From Corynebacterium accolens (lineage in GTDB: Bacteria; Actinomycetota; Actinomycetes; Mycobacteriales; Mycobacteriaceae), in assembly GCF_023520795.1 (NCBI RefSeq), contig NZ_CP046605.1, positions 1,905,438 through 1,969,437 of the forward strand: a stretch of 64,000 nt of DNA. Reading direction: 5' to 3'. Both the position numbers and the translations under genes were made by a program. Each line of letters starts with the position of its first letter. The first letter of the stretch is position 1. Below are positions 49,696 to 58,738 of the stretch, piece by piece. A model generated the notes under the pieces. It made no database searches, was not told where the DNA came from, and saw only the letters and a list, made by a program, of their open reading frames with translations.

Positions 49696-49726
49696 AAATC
49701 GCGAGGTATATGCCTCGCGATTTTTT
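49696..49726 (+). terminator. Terminator of tRNA-Lys
   Basis: AAATCGCGAGG / CCTCGCGATTT with a six-base loop followed by TTTTTT. Confidence 0.92.
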
Positions 49727-49757
49727 CGTTTTCAAAGTTCGCTTTCAAAGCTAGCAA

Positions 49758-49784
49758 AAAGGCCGAGCATCTCGCTCGGCCTTT
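49758..49784 (-). terminator. Terminator of the siderophore ABC operon
   Basis: AAAGGCCGAGC / GCTCGGCCTTT with a five-base loop; read leftward it is followed by TTTTTGC. Confidence 0.9.
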
Positions 49785-49791
49785 GCTTGTT

Positions 49792-50559
49792 TTACTGCTT
49801 ATTCACGCGCTGGGGCGCGACGACGGGAACACCGCGGTGCTCCACGATGTCTGCCTCTACCCCATAGACGTTTTCCACCAGCTCGCACGTGAGCACGTCT
49901 CCAGGCGCGCCCTGGGCGCGGATATGGCCCGATTTAAGCACCACCAGCTGGTCACACATGCGCGCGGCCAGGTTGATGTCGTGAATGGCCACCAGCCCTA
50001 GGCTGCCTTCCCGCCTAGCCTTCTCGCGCACCTCCTCGAGGACGAAGAACTGGCGATGCAGGTCGAGCGCGGACGTCGGCTCGTCCAAGAGCATCAGGCC
50101 CGGGTTGCCCACCAGCATCTGCGCCACGGCCACGAGCTGGCGCTGGCCGCCAGATAGCTCGTTGAGGTAGCGCGAGGCAATGGCATCCAGCCCCATCGCG
50201 TGCAGCACCTCGGCGCTGCGGGTGATGGGATCCTCGCATGCTTCCCGACGCGCCGCGATAAGCACCGTCTCAAACGCCCGCAGCGCCGCGGTGCTGGGCA
50301 GGTCCTGCGGGACGTAGCCGATGAGTTGGCGGCGGCGCTTGCCCCGCGGGCTTTCGCCATCCACCAGAAAATCCACCTCGCCCTTGTACCCGCGGTGCAC
50401 GCCGGCAAGGGACTTGATCAGCGTGGTCTTGCCGGACGCGTTGGGACCTAAGAGGCCAACCAACTGGCCGCCTTCCAGCGTATCCACGTCGACCGCTTCG
50501 AGCACGGTGCGCTTGCCGTAGGCCGCGCTTATACCGCGCAGGGTAAGTTCTACGTCCAC
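49792..50559 (-). CDS. Iron-siderophore ABC transporter, ATP-binding protein
   Basis: 255 residues, FecE/FhuC type. Walker A LGPNASGKTT (about 36-45), Q-loop VPQDL, signature LSGGQRQLVAVAQ, Walker B LMLLDEPTSALD, H-loop AIHDINLAA. GTG start overlaps the permease gene by ten bases. Last gene of the importer operon; powers uptake through the FecCD permease. Confidence 0.93.
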   Translation of the reverse strand: MDVELTLRGISAAYGKRTVLEAVDVDTLEGGQLVGLLGPNASGKTTLIKSLAGVHRGYKGEVDFLVDGESPRGKRRRQLIGYVPQDLPSTAALRAFETVLIAARREACEDPITRSAEVLHAMGLDAIASRYLNELSGGQRQLVAVAQMLVGNPGLMLLDEPTSALDLHRQFFVLEEVREKARREGSLGLVAIHDINLAARMCDQLVVLKSGHIRAQGAPGDVLTCELVENVYGVEADIVEHRGVPVVAPQRVNKQ

Positions 50560-51605
50560 AGCGCCCTCCTTCGAGTCATCACGATGGCGATAAAGAACGG
50601 CACGCCCAAAAGCGAGGTCACAATGCCGATCGGGATGGCCAGACCAGGCTTAATCATCAGGCTCGCCGCGTGAGCCGCGCACATCACGGCCGCACCTGCG
50701 GCCATGGAGGCGGGCACGAAATAGCGCTGGTCCTCGCCCACCAGCATGCGGGCGATGTGCGGACCTACCAGACCGATAAAGCCGATGATGCCGGCGAAGG
50801 CCACCGTCGTTGCCGCCACGAGGGAGACCACGATGAGCACCACCACGCGCAGCCGGGCGGTATTAATGCCCATGGCGGCAGCGCGGGCATCGCCAAGCCG
50901 CAAGGCCGTAAGCCGCCACGACAGCGCCCACAAAATGGGCAGGGCAACCAGCAGCACGCCCGCAAGCACGCCGTTGGCAACCCAGTTGGCGCGCGTGAGC
51001 GAACCCATGGACCAAAAGACGATCTGCTGCAGCGCCTCGGCCGAAGACTGGTATTGGATGAGCGCGAGCATGGCCTGGAAGAAAAAGACCAAACCAATGC
51101 CCAGCAGCACCATGGTTTCTGCCTTCGCGCCGCGGATGATGGCCGCCACGACGATGATCGCCGTCGCCACCGCCGCCGACAGCCACGCCACCAACGCCAA
51201 GTTGAATTGCGGCTGGGTTAACAGCTGCCACTTCAGCACGATGGAGCTAGCGCCACCGAAGGCCGCCGCGGCGGAAATGCCGAGGGTAAATGGCTCCGCC
51301 AGCGGGTTATTCAAGATGGTCTGCATCTCCGCGCCGGCCAGCGAGAGGCTGACGCCGATGAGCAGGGCCATGACGGCCATCGGCAAGCGCAGCTTCCACA
51401 GCACCGTATGCGTCTGGTCATCCAGGCTCGAGGGATTCACAATGCCCCTGATGACCTCGCCGGGGCTGATGTCGATGGCGCCGACGAAGTTGCTGACCAC
51501 AAACGCCACCGCCGCGATGAGGCACAGGCCCGCGACGATGCTAATGCGCTGCCAGGTGAGCTTTTTGTGTTGCTGCGTAAGGGCAGCTACCTCCCCGCTT
51601 ACCAT
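50550..51605 (-). CDS. Iron-siderophore ABC transporter, permease (FecCD family)
   Basis: 351 residues with about nine to ten membrane segments; signatures RLPMAVMALLIGVSLSLAGA and GFIGLVGPHIARMLVGEDQR are typical of FecCD permeases. Only one permease gene is present, so the channel is presumably a homodimer. Its ATG shares a base with the TAA of the binding-protein gene (TAATG), giving tight coupling. Confidence 0.94.
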   Translation of the reverse strand: MVSGEVAALTQQHKKLTWQRISIVAGLCLIAAVAFVVSNFVGAIDISPGEVIRGIVNPSSLDDQTHTVLWKLRLPMAVMALLIGVSLSLAGAEMQTILNNPLAEPFTLGISAAAAFGGASSIVLKWQLLTQPQFNLALVAWLSAAVATAIIVVAAIIRGAKAETMVLLGIGLVFFFQAMLALIQYQSSAEALQQIVFWSMGSLTRANWVANGVLAGVLLVALPILWALSWRLTALRLGDARAAAMGINTARLRVVVLIVVSLVAATTVAFAGIIGFIGLVGPHIARMLVGEDQRYFVPASMAAGAAVMCAAHAASLMIKPGLAIPIGIVTSLLGVPFFIAIVMTRRRALWT

Positions 51606-52774
51606 TAATTCGTGCTAAAGAAGGTTCCCTCGCCAGCAACCGGCGAGTACTTTTCTTGCGCTTGCATCCACTCCTTGTCGACGTCCATATCCTCATACGC
51701 CTCCGGGTTGATCCACTTCGCAATCTGCAGCAGCGCTAGGTAGTTGAACGGCGAGTTGTAGAACTGGTGCCACATGCCATGCAGCTTGTGCTCCTTGACC
51801 GCACGCAGGTTCTCAAAGCCTGGCTGGTTGCTCGGCAGCTTAGCGATGCTTGCCTCTGCCTCATCTTCGCCGATGCCATAGCCCACCGCGGCGTAGCCGA
51901 CGGGGTTGCCCTCATCGTCCTTCTTCTCGGACCAGTCGCCGCCGGTCGCAATCACCATGTCCGGGTCCGCCTCGAGGACCTTTTCTGGGGTCACGGCACC
52001 GACCTCGCCTGGGATGATGCCATCGGCCACGTTTTCACCGCCGGCCTCGTTGACCAGCTGCGCGATATTGGAGTTATTCCAGGAGCCACAGCAGTCCATG
52101 ACTCCGGCCGCGCGCCAGACGAAGGTCTTGGGCTTATCCTTTACCTTGTCCGCGCGCTCCTTGACCAGGTCCACGGTCTTTTGCCACTCTTTGTTGAATT
52201 CCTCGGCGCGCTCTTCTTTGCCGAAGATCTCACCGAAGATTTCCATGGACTTGGTGGTGTTTTCCAGCGGCTTGGCGCGGAAATCGGTCACGGCGTACTT
52301 AAGGCCCGCCTGGTCCATCTTTTCGGTCAAGCCCGCCTCTTGCGAAGCGTCATACTGGTCCTTGGACAATACGATGAGGTCTGGGTCCAGGCTCACCAGG
52401 TTTTCCACGGTGACATCGCCCTTGGAGATAGCACCAACTTCCGGCAGTTCAGTGACCTTGGGCAGCTTTTCTTCCAAGACGTTGTAGTAGTCCGGCACGT
52501 TTTTCTTCAGATCGGATCCGATGCCCACGACTTTATCCAGCGGGTCTTCAGTGTTGAGAATGCCGGTGGCGAAAATGGAGCGGCCCTCGCCCAACAAGAC
52601 GCGCTCGGGGGCCTTGTCGAGTTCTACATCGCGGCCCGCGAGGTCGGTGAAGGACAGGGCAGCATCGTCGCTGCCGCTGCTGTTGTTGGTAGTTTCTTCG
52701 GCGGCGCTGCAGCCTGCCAATGCAGCGGCGGAGGCCGCCACTACGGCGATTACCTTGGGGAATCTATATGCCAT
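51605..52774 (-). CDS. Iron-siderophore ABC transporter, substrate-binding lipoprotein
   Basis: 389 residues. Lipoprotein signal with lipobox ALAGC near residue 22, Ser/Asn-rich linker, then the helical-backbone periplasmic-binding fold (FTDLAGRDVELDKAPERVLL ... PDLIVLSKDQYDA). AAGGA before ATG 52774. First gene of the operon; a DtxR-like box is 45-63 bases upstream, pointing to iron repression. Confidence 0.93.
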   Translation of the reverse strand: MAYRFPKVIAVVAASAAALAGCSAAEETTNNSSGSDDAALSFTDLAGRDVELDKAPERVLLGEGRSIFATGILNTEDPLDKVVGIGSDLKKNVPDYYNVLEEKLPKVTELPEVGAISKGDVTVENLVSLDPDLIVLSKDQYDASQEAGLTEKMDQAGLKYAVTDFRAKPLENTTKSMEIFGEIFGKEERAEEFNKEWQKTVDLVKERADKVKDKPKTFVWRAAGVMDCCGSWNNSNIAQLVNEAGGENVADGIIPGEVGAVTPEKVLEADPDMVIATGGDWSEKKDDEGNPVGYAAVGYGIGEDEAEASIAKLPSNQPGFENLRAVKEHKLHGMWHQFYNSPFNYLALLQIAKWINPEAYEDMDVDKEWMQAQEKYSPVAGEGTFFSTN

Positions 52775-52818
52775 TTTGAGTCCTTGGTCGATCGGAATCC
52801 TCGATACGAGGATAAGGG

Positions 52819-52837
52819 CGAACTTATCCTAACCTAA
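52819..52837. promoter_or_regulatory. DtxR/IdeR-like iron box
   Basis: The right half CCTAACCTAA is a perfect match to the 19-base DtxR consensus (TTAGGTTAGCCTAACCTAA) and 14 of 19 positions agree in total; it lies in the promoter region of the siderophore importer. Confidence 0.7.
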
Positions 52838-52857
52838 CCAAGTAAGGTGGCTCAAAC

Positions 52858-54135
52858 CTAAACTGCTTCCTCGGCAATTGCGTAATCTTCCGGCTCTCCC
52901 TTGGGCACCTCGGTGCCGTCCGCCATGGTGCGATCTTCCAATTCGCCGTCCGGATCCACGATGGCGATATCGAAGCCGGCCTCGCGGATACGCCGGAGGC
53001 CTTCCTTCAGCATGCGCCGGCCCATCCGGTTGGATCCGGTGATATGGGATAGTTCCAGTACCACCGTGCCCTCGCCGAATTCGCATTCGGTGAGCTGATG
53101 CAAGATGGTCTCCGCTGCGTTGAAATTGATAAGCCCCTGCAGGAAGATCACCGTGAGGTCGTCCTCGGTTTCCATCCTGCGCACCGGGTGCACGCCGTAG
53201 CGCTCATCGGTGGACATCAAGTGCAGTCCCATATCCTTCGAGAGCAAGGTCAAGGCATCCACGCCGCGGACGGAGTTGCCCTCCTTATTGAGCCGCGGCG
53301 AGAAGGTCGCCACCCCCAATTGGCCGGGCAGGGTACCCAGCAGGCCGCCCGAAACGCCGGACTTCGCTGGGATTCCGACCTCGGCCATCCAGCGCCCAGC
53401 GCCGTCGTACATGCCCGCAGAGCTCATGACAGAAAGCGTCAGGCGGCAGACATCGGCATCAAGGATCTTCTCCCCCGTCACCGGCTGCGTGCCACCATTG
53501 GCCAGGGTGGCAGACATCACGGCGAGGTCGCGCACCGTGACCTTAATCGAACACTGCTCCACGTAGGTCGAGACCGCATCGTGGGCCTCGTCCTGGATGA
53601 TGTCGTAATTGCGCAGCATATGCGCCAAAGACAGGTTCCTATCGGAGACCTGCAGCTCGGAATCGCGCACCTTTTCATCAATCTTCAACTCGCGGCCCGC
53701 CAGCCGCGAAAAGTAGCTGCGCAGCTGCTCCACGCGCTCGGCCGGATCCGAATCCACGCCGTTAATCAGCTGCGTTACCGCAATCGCGCCCGCATTGATC
53801 ATCGGGTTCACCGGCCGGTGGTCATAGCGGTTCAGCGAAAGTTCGTTGAAGGCCTCGCCAGATGGCTCCATACCAACGATCTCACGCACCGCATCCAAGC
53901 CGAGCTCCTGCAGCGCTAGAGCATACGCAAAGGGCTTCGACACGGACTGCAAGGTAAATTCCACCTCTGCATCGCCAGCGGAATATACGTGCCCCGTCGT
54001 GGTGCAGATGGCCACGCCGAGGTAGTCCGGTTCCGCCTTCGCGAGCTCGGGAATATAGTCCGCCACCGCGCCGCTGCGGTTTCCTCGCACCTGGGTCAAA
54101 ATTTCCTGCAAATAAAAAGGAATTGGAGTTTTCAT
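52858..54135 (-). CDS. glsA: Glutaminase A with C-terminal STAS domain
   Basis: 425 residues. Glutaminase domain at about 1-310: beta-lactamase-like fold with Ser64-x-x-Lys67 in LQSVSKPF, then NPMINAGAIA and the SGVSGG region. The remaining residues (about 320-425) form a STAS domain (VIFLQGLINFNAAETILHQL), as in some other actinobacterial glutaminases. Converts glutamine to glutamate and ammonia. Single-gene unit next to the iron importer; a STAS fusion suggests regulation by a partner or by nucleotides. Confidence 0.9.
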   Translation of the reverse strand: MKTPIPFYLQEILTQVRGNRSGAVADYIPELAKAEPDYLGVAICTTTGHVYSAGDAEVEFTLQSVSKPFAYALALQELGLDAVREIVGMEPSGEAFNELSLNRYDHRPVNPMINAGAIAVTQLINGVDSDPAERVEQLRSYFSRLAGRELKIDEKVRDSELQVSDRNLSLAHMLRNYDIIQDEAHDAVSTYVEQCSIKVTVRDLAVMSATLANGGTQPVTGEKILDADVCRLTLSVMSSAGMYDGAGRWMAEVGIPAKSGVSGGLLGTLPGQLGVATFSPRLNKEGNSVRGVDALTLLSKDMGLHLMSTDERYGVHPVRRMETEDDLTVIFLQGLINFNAAETILHQLTECEFGEGTVVLELSHITGSNRMGRRMLKEGLRRIREAGFDIAIVDPDGELEDRTMADGTEVPKGEPEDYAIAEEAV

Positions 54136-54158
54136 CGCAACTTAGCATACGAAAAAAG

Positions 54159-54179
54159 CCCCCACGGCGCGCGTGGGGG
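54159..54179 (-). terminator. Terminator of the DUF3618 gene
   Basis: CCCCCACG / CGTGGGGG; read leftward it is followed by CTTTTTTCG. Confidence 0.85.
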
Positions 54180-54193
54180 TAAGGCAGGGAAAA

Positions 54194-54472
54194 TTAGTGG
54201 CGCTCAGACAGCAAGCGCTGCAATTCCTTCAGGTCGCTCTTGCGGCGGCGCGAGCGGAACACGGAATAGGCAATCAGCCCAGCAACGGCCGCGCCGACGC
54301 CACCGAGCACCAACTGCACGTTGCGGTCCTGCAACTTTTCGGTGGCGGCGTTCTTGGCGTCATCGACGAGGTTTTGCGGCTTGCTGCGATCCGCAATTTC
54401 ATCCAGGGTGCTAGCCAGCTGACGCCGGGTGCGTTCGATATCGCGTTGAATATCTTCAATATTGCGTGCCAC
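54194..54472 (-). CDS. DUF3618 membrane protein
   Basis: 92 residues. An N-terminal helical region with IEDIQRDIERTRRQLASTLD, the DUF3618 hallmark, then a single membrane segment (LVLGGVGAAVAGLIAYSVF, about 54-72) and a basic C-terminus. These small proteins are common in actinobacteria and often lie in envelope or stress contexts; function not known. Read toward its own terminator. Confidence 0.9.
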   Translation of the reverse strand: MARNIEDIQRDIERTRRQLASTLDEIADRSKPQNLVDDAKNAATEKLQDRNVQLVLGGVGAAVAGLIAYSVFRSRRRKSDLKELQRLLSERH

Positions 54473-54556
54473 GGAATTCTCCTCTTAGCTTAAGTTTCGC
54501 TCTTAACGAGCTTATCTTACCGTGCAGGGCCTCCCCCGCGCAGGCCGGGGAGCACG

Positions 54557-54562
54557 TAAAGT
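54557..54562 (+). promoter_or_regulatory. -10 element TAAAGT of bcp (leaderless start)
   Basis: TAAAGT, TANANT type, seven bases before ATG 54570. Confidence 0.6.
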
Positions 54563-54569
54563 GGGGTCC

Positions 54570-55037
54570 ATGACTGAAACTCGTTTGAACGTAGGAGATA
54601 CTGCCCCCGCTTTTGCGCTTGCCGATGCCACCGGCAACACCGTGTCCCTTTCCGATTACGCAGGCCAGCGCGTACTGGTGTACTTCTACCCGCGCGCTAA
54701 TACCCCAGGCTGCACCAAGGAGGCCTGCGATTTTCGCGATTCCTTAGCGGAACTCAATGACCTCAATATCGCGGTGGTAGGCATCTCCCCCGATAAGCCC
54801 GAGGCGCTGGCGAAGTTCCGCGATGATCACGATCTCAACTTCCCGCTGCTTTCTGATCCAGATAAGTCCGTCATGACCGCGTATGGCGCCTTCGGGGAGA
54901 AGAAGAACTACGGCAAGGTGGTCCAAGGCGTTATCCGTTCCACCTTCCTCGTGGAGCCGGATGGCACCATCGGCCAGACCCACTACAACGTGAAGGCCAC
55001 TGGGCACGTCGCGCGCGTGATGAAGGGCCTCGAGTAA
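54570..55037 (+). CDS. bcp: Thiol peroxidase, Bcp/PrxQ-type peroxiredoxin
   Basis: 155 residues. Peroxidatic Cys48 in NTPGCTKEACDF and resolving Cys53; YFYPRANTPGC and LLSDPDKSV complete the family pattern. Reduces hydroperoxides. Start ATG 54570 has TAAAGT seven bases upstream; the frame extends to 54522 without similarity. The TetR gene starts four bases after its stop, so the two are one operon. Confidence 0.95.
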   Translation: MTETRLNVGDTAPAFALADATGNTVSLSDYAGQRVLVYFYPRANTPGCTKEACDFRDSLAELNDLNIAVVGISPDKPEALAKFRDDHDLNFPLLSDPDKSVMTAYGAFGEKKNYGKVVQGVIRSTFLVEPDGTIGQTHYNVKATGHVARVMKGLE

Positions 55038-55041
55038 GCCG

Positions 55042-55659
55042 GTGGAGGAAATCCTCGTCCCGCGGCGTCGGCCAGCGCAGGCGCGCAGCCGGGAGCGCTT
55101 TGAGCGCATTGTGCAGGCGGCGCGCGCCGTGCTTGTCGATGTCGGCTTCGAATCCTTCACCTTCGATGAAGTCGCCCACCGCGCCGAGGTTCCCATCGGC
55201 ACGCTGTATCAGTTCTTTGCCAATAAATACGTGCTCATCTGCGAGCTCGACCGGCAAGATACCGCCACCAGCCTGGCCGAAATCGAGCGCTTTTCGCGCC
55301 TCGTTCCAGCCCCGCAGTGGCCGGATGTCTTGGATGAATTCATCGACCACCTCGCGCGGATGTGGCGCGAGGACCCTTCCCGGCGCGCTGTTTGGCACGC
55401 CATCCAATCCACCCCGGCGACGCGGGCCACAGCCGCCGATACCGAGCTGCAGCTCTTGGAGCCACTCTCCGAGATCCTTCGCCCGCTGGCCACCGAGCAC
55501 AGCGATGCGCAACGCATTGAGCTGGCGCGCTTCCTTATCCACACCGTAGTTTCGCTGCTCAATTACGCCATTTCGGGCGATCCAGACAAGTTCGATTCCG
55601 TGGTCATGGAGCTAAAGCGCATGCTGATTTCGTATCTTTTTGCGGTGGCCGCGGGATAA
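55042..55659 (+). CDS. TetR-family transcriptional regulator
   Basis: 205 residues. Helix-turn-helix at about residues 14-60: RFERIVQAARAVLVDVGFES, then EVAHRAEVPIGTLYQFFANK. The C-terminal domain is helical with a hydrophobic ligand pocket region. GTG 55042, four bases after bcp; a plausible control link to peroxide or redox stress, but no operator is evident. Ligand unknown. Confidence 0.88.
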   Translation: MEEILVPRRRPAQARSRERFERIVQAARAVLVDVGFESFTFDEVAHRAEVPIGTLYQFFANKYVLICELDRQDTATSLAEIERFSRLVPAPQWPDVLDEFIDHLARMWREDPSRRAVWHAIQSTPATRATAADTELQLLEPLSEILRPLATEHSDAQRIELARFLIHTVVSLLNYAISGDPDKFDSVVMELKRMLISYLFAVAAG

Positions 55660-55680
55660 TTTTGTAGACGTTTATACAAG

Positions 55681-55689
55681 TTATCCACA
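55681..55689 (+). promoter_or_regulatory. DnaA box (TTATCCACA) before the HNH gene
   Basis: Perfect 9-mer, about 55 bases upstream of the HNH gene. A lone box, of unclear meaning. Confidence 0.5.
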
Positions 55690-55743
55690 GGCCGGCGCCG
55701 CCCCCGATTGGCGCGGTGGTAGCGCGCGCCTAGATTTGCAGGC

Positions 55744-56730
55744 ATGAACGCACTGCAGGCCTATGCCACCCAGATTTCCTCGGCGATGGATATCCTCGCC
55801 GAGGCCCACGGCATGCCTGAAAGCGACCTCGTTGAGCTCGGCCTACCGGATGTCGAGGCCCGCGAGCTGCTTGCCCTAGCGGAGGTTTATTTCGGCACCA
55901 CTTCCTTTAGCCGCAAGCAGCGCCTTGCCGCCGCAGGCGCGCGCCACCACGATTTGGTGACGCTCAAGCTCATCGAGAAGTACGCCACCCGCGCGGCCAC
56001 CAAGCGCGCCGCGTGGAACCTGCGTGTAGAGCTGTGCCGGCAGCACGGACCGGCTTCTGAGATCGCCCGGCTTGCTAAAAAGCGCCTGCGCGAATGGCGC
56101 CCGCGCCGCCGGCCGCCGCGCGAGGGCGTACAACTCCTGCGCCGCCCGGAAGGACCGTGGACGATGCGCATTACCGCGCCCTCGTCCTTCCTCGCGGATC
56201 TCGATTCCGCCCTCGACCCCGAAAACCCACTCGCATCCTTCCGCGAACTCCTCCGCAGCGAGGGCGCTGCCACGGTACAGACCACGACGAACGTGATTAT
56301 CCCGCTCAACGCGCTGGATCAAATACTGGAAGGCGATGGCGACGAGGTCACGCTTCGCCTCACCAACGGCTCTACCATCACCGGCGCGCAGCTCGTAGAG
56401 CGCACCTTCAGCGAGCACGGGCTAGCCACGCTAATCCACCCGGTGAAGGGCCCGGTCAACCTGTATCGGACCTCGCGCTTCGCCTCGGAAAAACAGCGGC
56501 TGATGGCCGCCGCCGAAAACCCCACCTGCCCGTGGCCGCCGTGCAATCACCCGGCGGATAAGTCTCAGATCCATCACCTGCAGGCGTGGAAGCACGGCGG
56601 GATGACCAACGCGGATAACCTCACGGTGTGTTGCCCATACCACAACGGGGTGAACCAAGACGATCCCAATGCCCCTCCCCTGCGCGGCCGCCTTGCCCGG
56701 GTAAACGGCAAGGTCCGCTGGGTCCGCTAG
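55744..56730 (+). CDS. HNH endonuclease domain protein
   Basis: 328 residues. A helical N-terminal part and a basic middle (RLREWRPRRRPPREG) lead to a C-terminal HNH module with zinc ligands: CPWPPCNH, HHLQAWKHGG, NLTVCCPYHNG. This is the actinobacterial DUF222-like/HNH type, abundant in corynebacteria and sometimes a stand-alone homing-type protein. No partner such as a methylase is adjacent. Nuclease activity is inferred from the motif. Confidence 0.83.
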   Translation: MNALQAYATQISSAMDILAEAHGMPESDLVELGLPDVEARELLALAEVYFGTTSFSRKQRLAAAGARHHDLVTLKLIEKYATRAATKRAAWNLRVELCRQHGPASEIARLAKKRLREWRPRRRPPREGVQLLRRPEGPWTMRITAPSSFLADLDSALDPENPLASFRELLRSEGAATVQTTTNVIIPLNALDQILEGDGDEVTLRLTNGSTITGAQLVERTFSEHGLATLIHPVKGPVNLYRTSRFASEKQRLMAAAENPTCPWPPCNHPADKSQIHHLQAWKHGGMTNADNLTVCCPYHNGVNQDDPNAPPLRGRLARVNGKVRWVR

Positions 56731-56751
56731 CGCTGCCTCATCGAGGTAGCG

Positions 56752-57426
56752 CTACTCGGCGTGCGCAAGCAACTGCGCGCACACATCACCGGGAAAGAGC
56801 TCTCTGGCCATCCGGGCGAAGTCTTCCCGGCCCAGCGCTCCGGCCCCCTCTGGCACTCTGCCCCACAACCGGCAGCCCGTGACCGCCGGCAGCTCGTCCA
56901 CGTTCAGCCGCGTCGCCAGATCCGGCCTCGCGGGCAAACTGCCGCCGATAAGCCCCATCACGTTAATCCCGCGCCGCTGCGCCTCGCGGACGGTGAGCTC
57001 GGCGGCGTTGAGGCTGCCGAGGCCGAGGGAGGTGACGATGAGGAGGTTGGTGGCGACATCGGCAAGCGTGTAGTCGTCTGCCAAACGCACCAGCAGACCG
57101 CCGGCGCCTTCCACCAGCACCACACGGCCTGGTGCGTCCAACCCTGCGATCCAGTCCCGGAGTTCCTCTTTGCTCGGCGGCGTCATGCCCGCCCGGCGCG
57201 CCGAGAGGTTCGGTGCTAGCGGTTCGGGAAAGCGCGCCATCTCCGTGACCTCGACCCCGGCCAGGTCCCGCACCGTCGCCGCGTCGCCGCTCTTGTCCGG
57301 CTCGCCGGTCTGCAGGGGCTTGGCATAGACAACCTCGCACCCGCTCTGGGCAAAGGCACTGGCGAGCGCCGCCGTGGCCACCGTTTTTCCCACGTCGGTA
57401 TTGGTGCCAGTGACAAAGATAATCAT
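56752..57426 (-). CDS. bioD: Dethiobiotin synthetase
   Basis: 224 residues. P-loop GTNTDVGKT at 7-15, LVEGAGGLLVRL, and NVMGLIGG. ATP-dependent closure of 7,8-diaminononanoate to dethiobiotin. ATG 57426 overlaps the bioA stop by four bases (ATGA), AGGAGG upstream. Second gene of bioAD. bioB and bioF are not in the window. Confidence 0.94.
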   Translation of the reverse strand: MIIFVTGTNTDVGKTVATAALASAFAQSGCEVVYAKPLQTGEPDKSGDAATVRDLAGVEVTEMARFPEPLAPNLSARRAGMTPPSKEELRDWIAGLDAPGRVVLVEGAGGLLVRLADDYTLADVATNLLIVTSLGLGSLNAAELTVREAQRRGINVMGLIGGSLPARPDLATRLNVDELPAVTGCRLWGRVPEGAGALGREDFARMARELFPGDVCAQLLAHAE

Positions 57427-58715
57427 CGCCTTCCTCCTGCTACTGCAGCGCGCACCCCGCGGCAAATCTGCGCGACCTCGTCCTCGGTGCTGATAAACGG
57501 TGGCATGGTGTAGATGAGGCGGCCGAACGGGCGCAGCCACACACCCTGGTCCACCGCCGCATCCGTGGCGCCTGCCATATCGACGTCACGCTCCATCTCC
57601 ACCACGCCGATAGCGCCCAGCACCCGCACGTCCGCCACGCCCGGCTCGTCCTCTAGCCCGGAAAGCCCGGCGCGCAGCTGCTTCTCGATGCCCGCAACCT
57701 GCCCCCGCCACGTTCCCTCCAGGATCATGGAGGTCGCCTCGGCAGATACCGCGCAAGCCAACGGGTTAGCCATAAAGGTCGGTCCGTGCATAAGCGCGCG
57801 GGGGTGCATACCCTCGGCTACCCGGGCGGTGGCAAGCGTGGCGGCCATCGTCATGAAACCACCGGTCATCGCCTTGCCCACGCACATGATATCTGGCACC
57901 ACTCCCGCCGCCTGGGTGGTAAAGAGGTCCCCGGTGCGCCCAAACCCCGTGGCGATTTCATCCGCGATCAGCACGATTCCATGGCGGTCGCAGATTTCGC
58001 GCGCCCCGCGCACCAACTCGTGATCGTGGAAACGCATGCCGCCGGCGCCTTGGACGACGGGCTCGATGATCAAGGCCGCGACCTCGTTCGTAATGCAGCC
58101 TTCCAACTCCCGCAGGTAATCCGCGCGCATCTTCTCGCTCGCCCCGCGCGTGGGCGGTGCCGGGGCGAAAATCTGCTGCGCCAGGGTGCCGGTCCACATC
58201 GAGTGCATGCCGCCATCGGGATCACACACGCTCATCGCGGCGAAAGTATCGCCGTGATAACCCGAGCGCCAGGTCAGCATCTTGGTGCGCTCCGGGTGGC
58301 CAATCCCCTGCTGATATTGCAGGGCCATCTTGATTGCTACCTCCACCGAAACCGATCCCGAGTCCGCATAAAAGACCTGCGCGAAGTCGTGGCGCGTAAG
58401 CTCCATAAGATTGGCCGTCAGCCGCGCCGCCGGCTCGTGCGTGAGCCCGCCGAACATCACGTGGCTCATGCGATCGACCTGCTCCTTGGCGGCCGCGGTA
58501 AGCCGCGGGTGGCTGTGCCCGTGGGCGGCGGCCCACCAGGAGGACATGGCGTCGATGAGCTGGGTGCCATCGGCAAGCGTGAGGTGGACGCCCGCGGCCG
58601 ACTCCACGACGCGCGTGGGCGCGCCGGGCTCGGCGTAGGGGTGCCAGATGTGGTGGGCATCGATTGTCGCTATGTCGTTAGTAGAAATATCCACCAAATT
58701 AGATCTAGCACACAC
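57423..58715 (-). CDS. bioA: Adenosylmethionine-8-amino-7-oxononanoate aminotransferase
   Basis: 430 residues, class III PLP aminotransferase of biotin synthesis. DAHHIWHPYAEPG, SSWWAAAHGHSHPRL, catalytic lysine in CVGKAMTGG, DEIATGFGRTG. GTG 58715 is the upstream start; the conserved core begins near residue 15. It is divergent from the second peptide transporter, the starts being only 23 bases apart. No BioQ-type palindrome (TGAAC-N3-GTTAC) is evident. Confidence 0.95.
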   Translation of the reverse strand: MCARSNLVDISTNDIATIDAHHIWHPYAEPGAPTRVVESAAGVHLTLADGTQLIDAMSSWWAAAHGHSHPRLTAAAKEQVDRMSHVMFGGLTHEPAARLTANLMELTRHDFAQVFYADSGSVSVEVAIKMALQYQQGIGHPERTKMLTWRSGYHGDTFAAMSVCDPDGGMHSMWTGTLAQQIFAPAPPTRGASEKMRADYLRELEGCITNEVAALIIEPVVQGAGGMRFHDHELVRGAREICDRHGIVLIADEIATGFGRTGDLFTTQAAGVVPDIMCVGKAMTGGFMTMAATLATARVAEGMHPRALMHGPTFMANPLACAVSAEATSMILEGTWRGQVAGIEKQLRAGLSGLEDEPGVADVRVLGAIGVVEMERDVDMAGATDAAVDQGVWLRPFGRLIYTMPPFISTEDEVAQICRGVRAAVAGGRR

Positions 58716-58725
58716 TCTCGGCCGC

Positions 58726-58731
58726 TATAGT
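58726..58731 (+). promoter_or_regulatory. -10 element TATAGT of the second peptide transporter
   Basis: TATAGT, TANANT type, seven bases before ATG 58739. Confidence 0.6.
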
Positions 58732-58738
58732 CCTTTTT

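Noticed and set aside
58716-58738. BioQ operator between bioA and the transporter
   Set aside because: The 23-base space contains a -10 element only; no TGAAC-N3-GTTAC palindrome is present.
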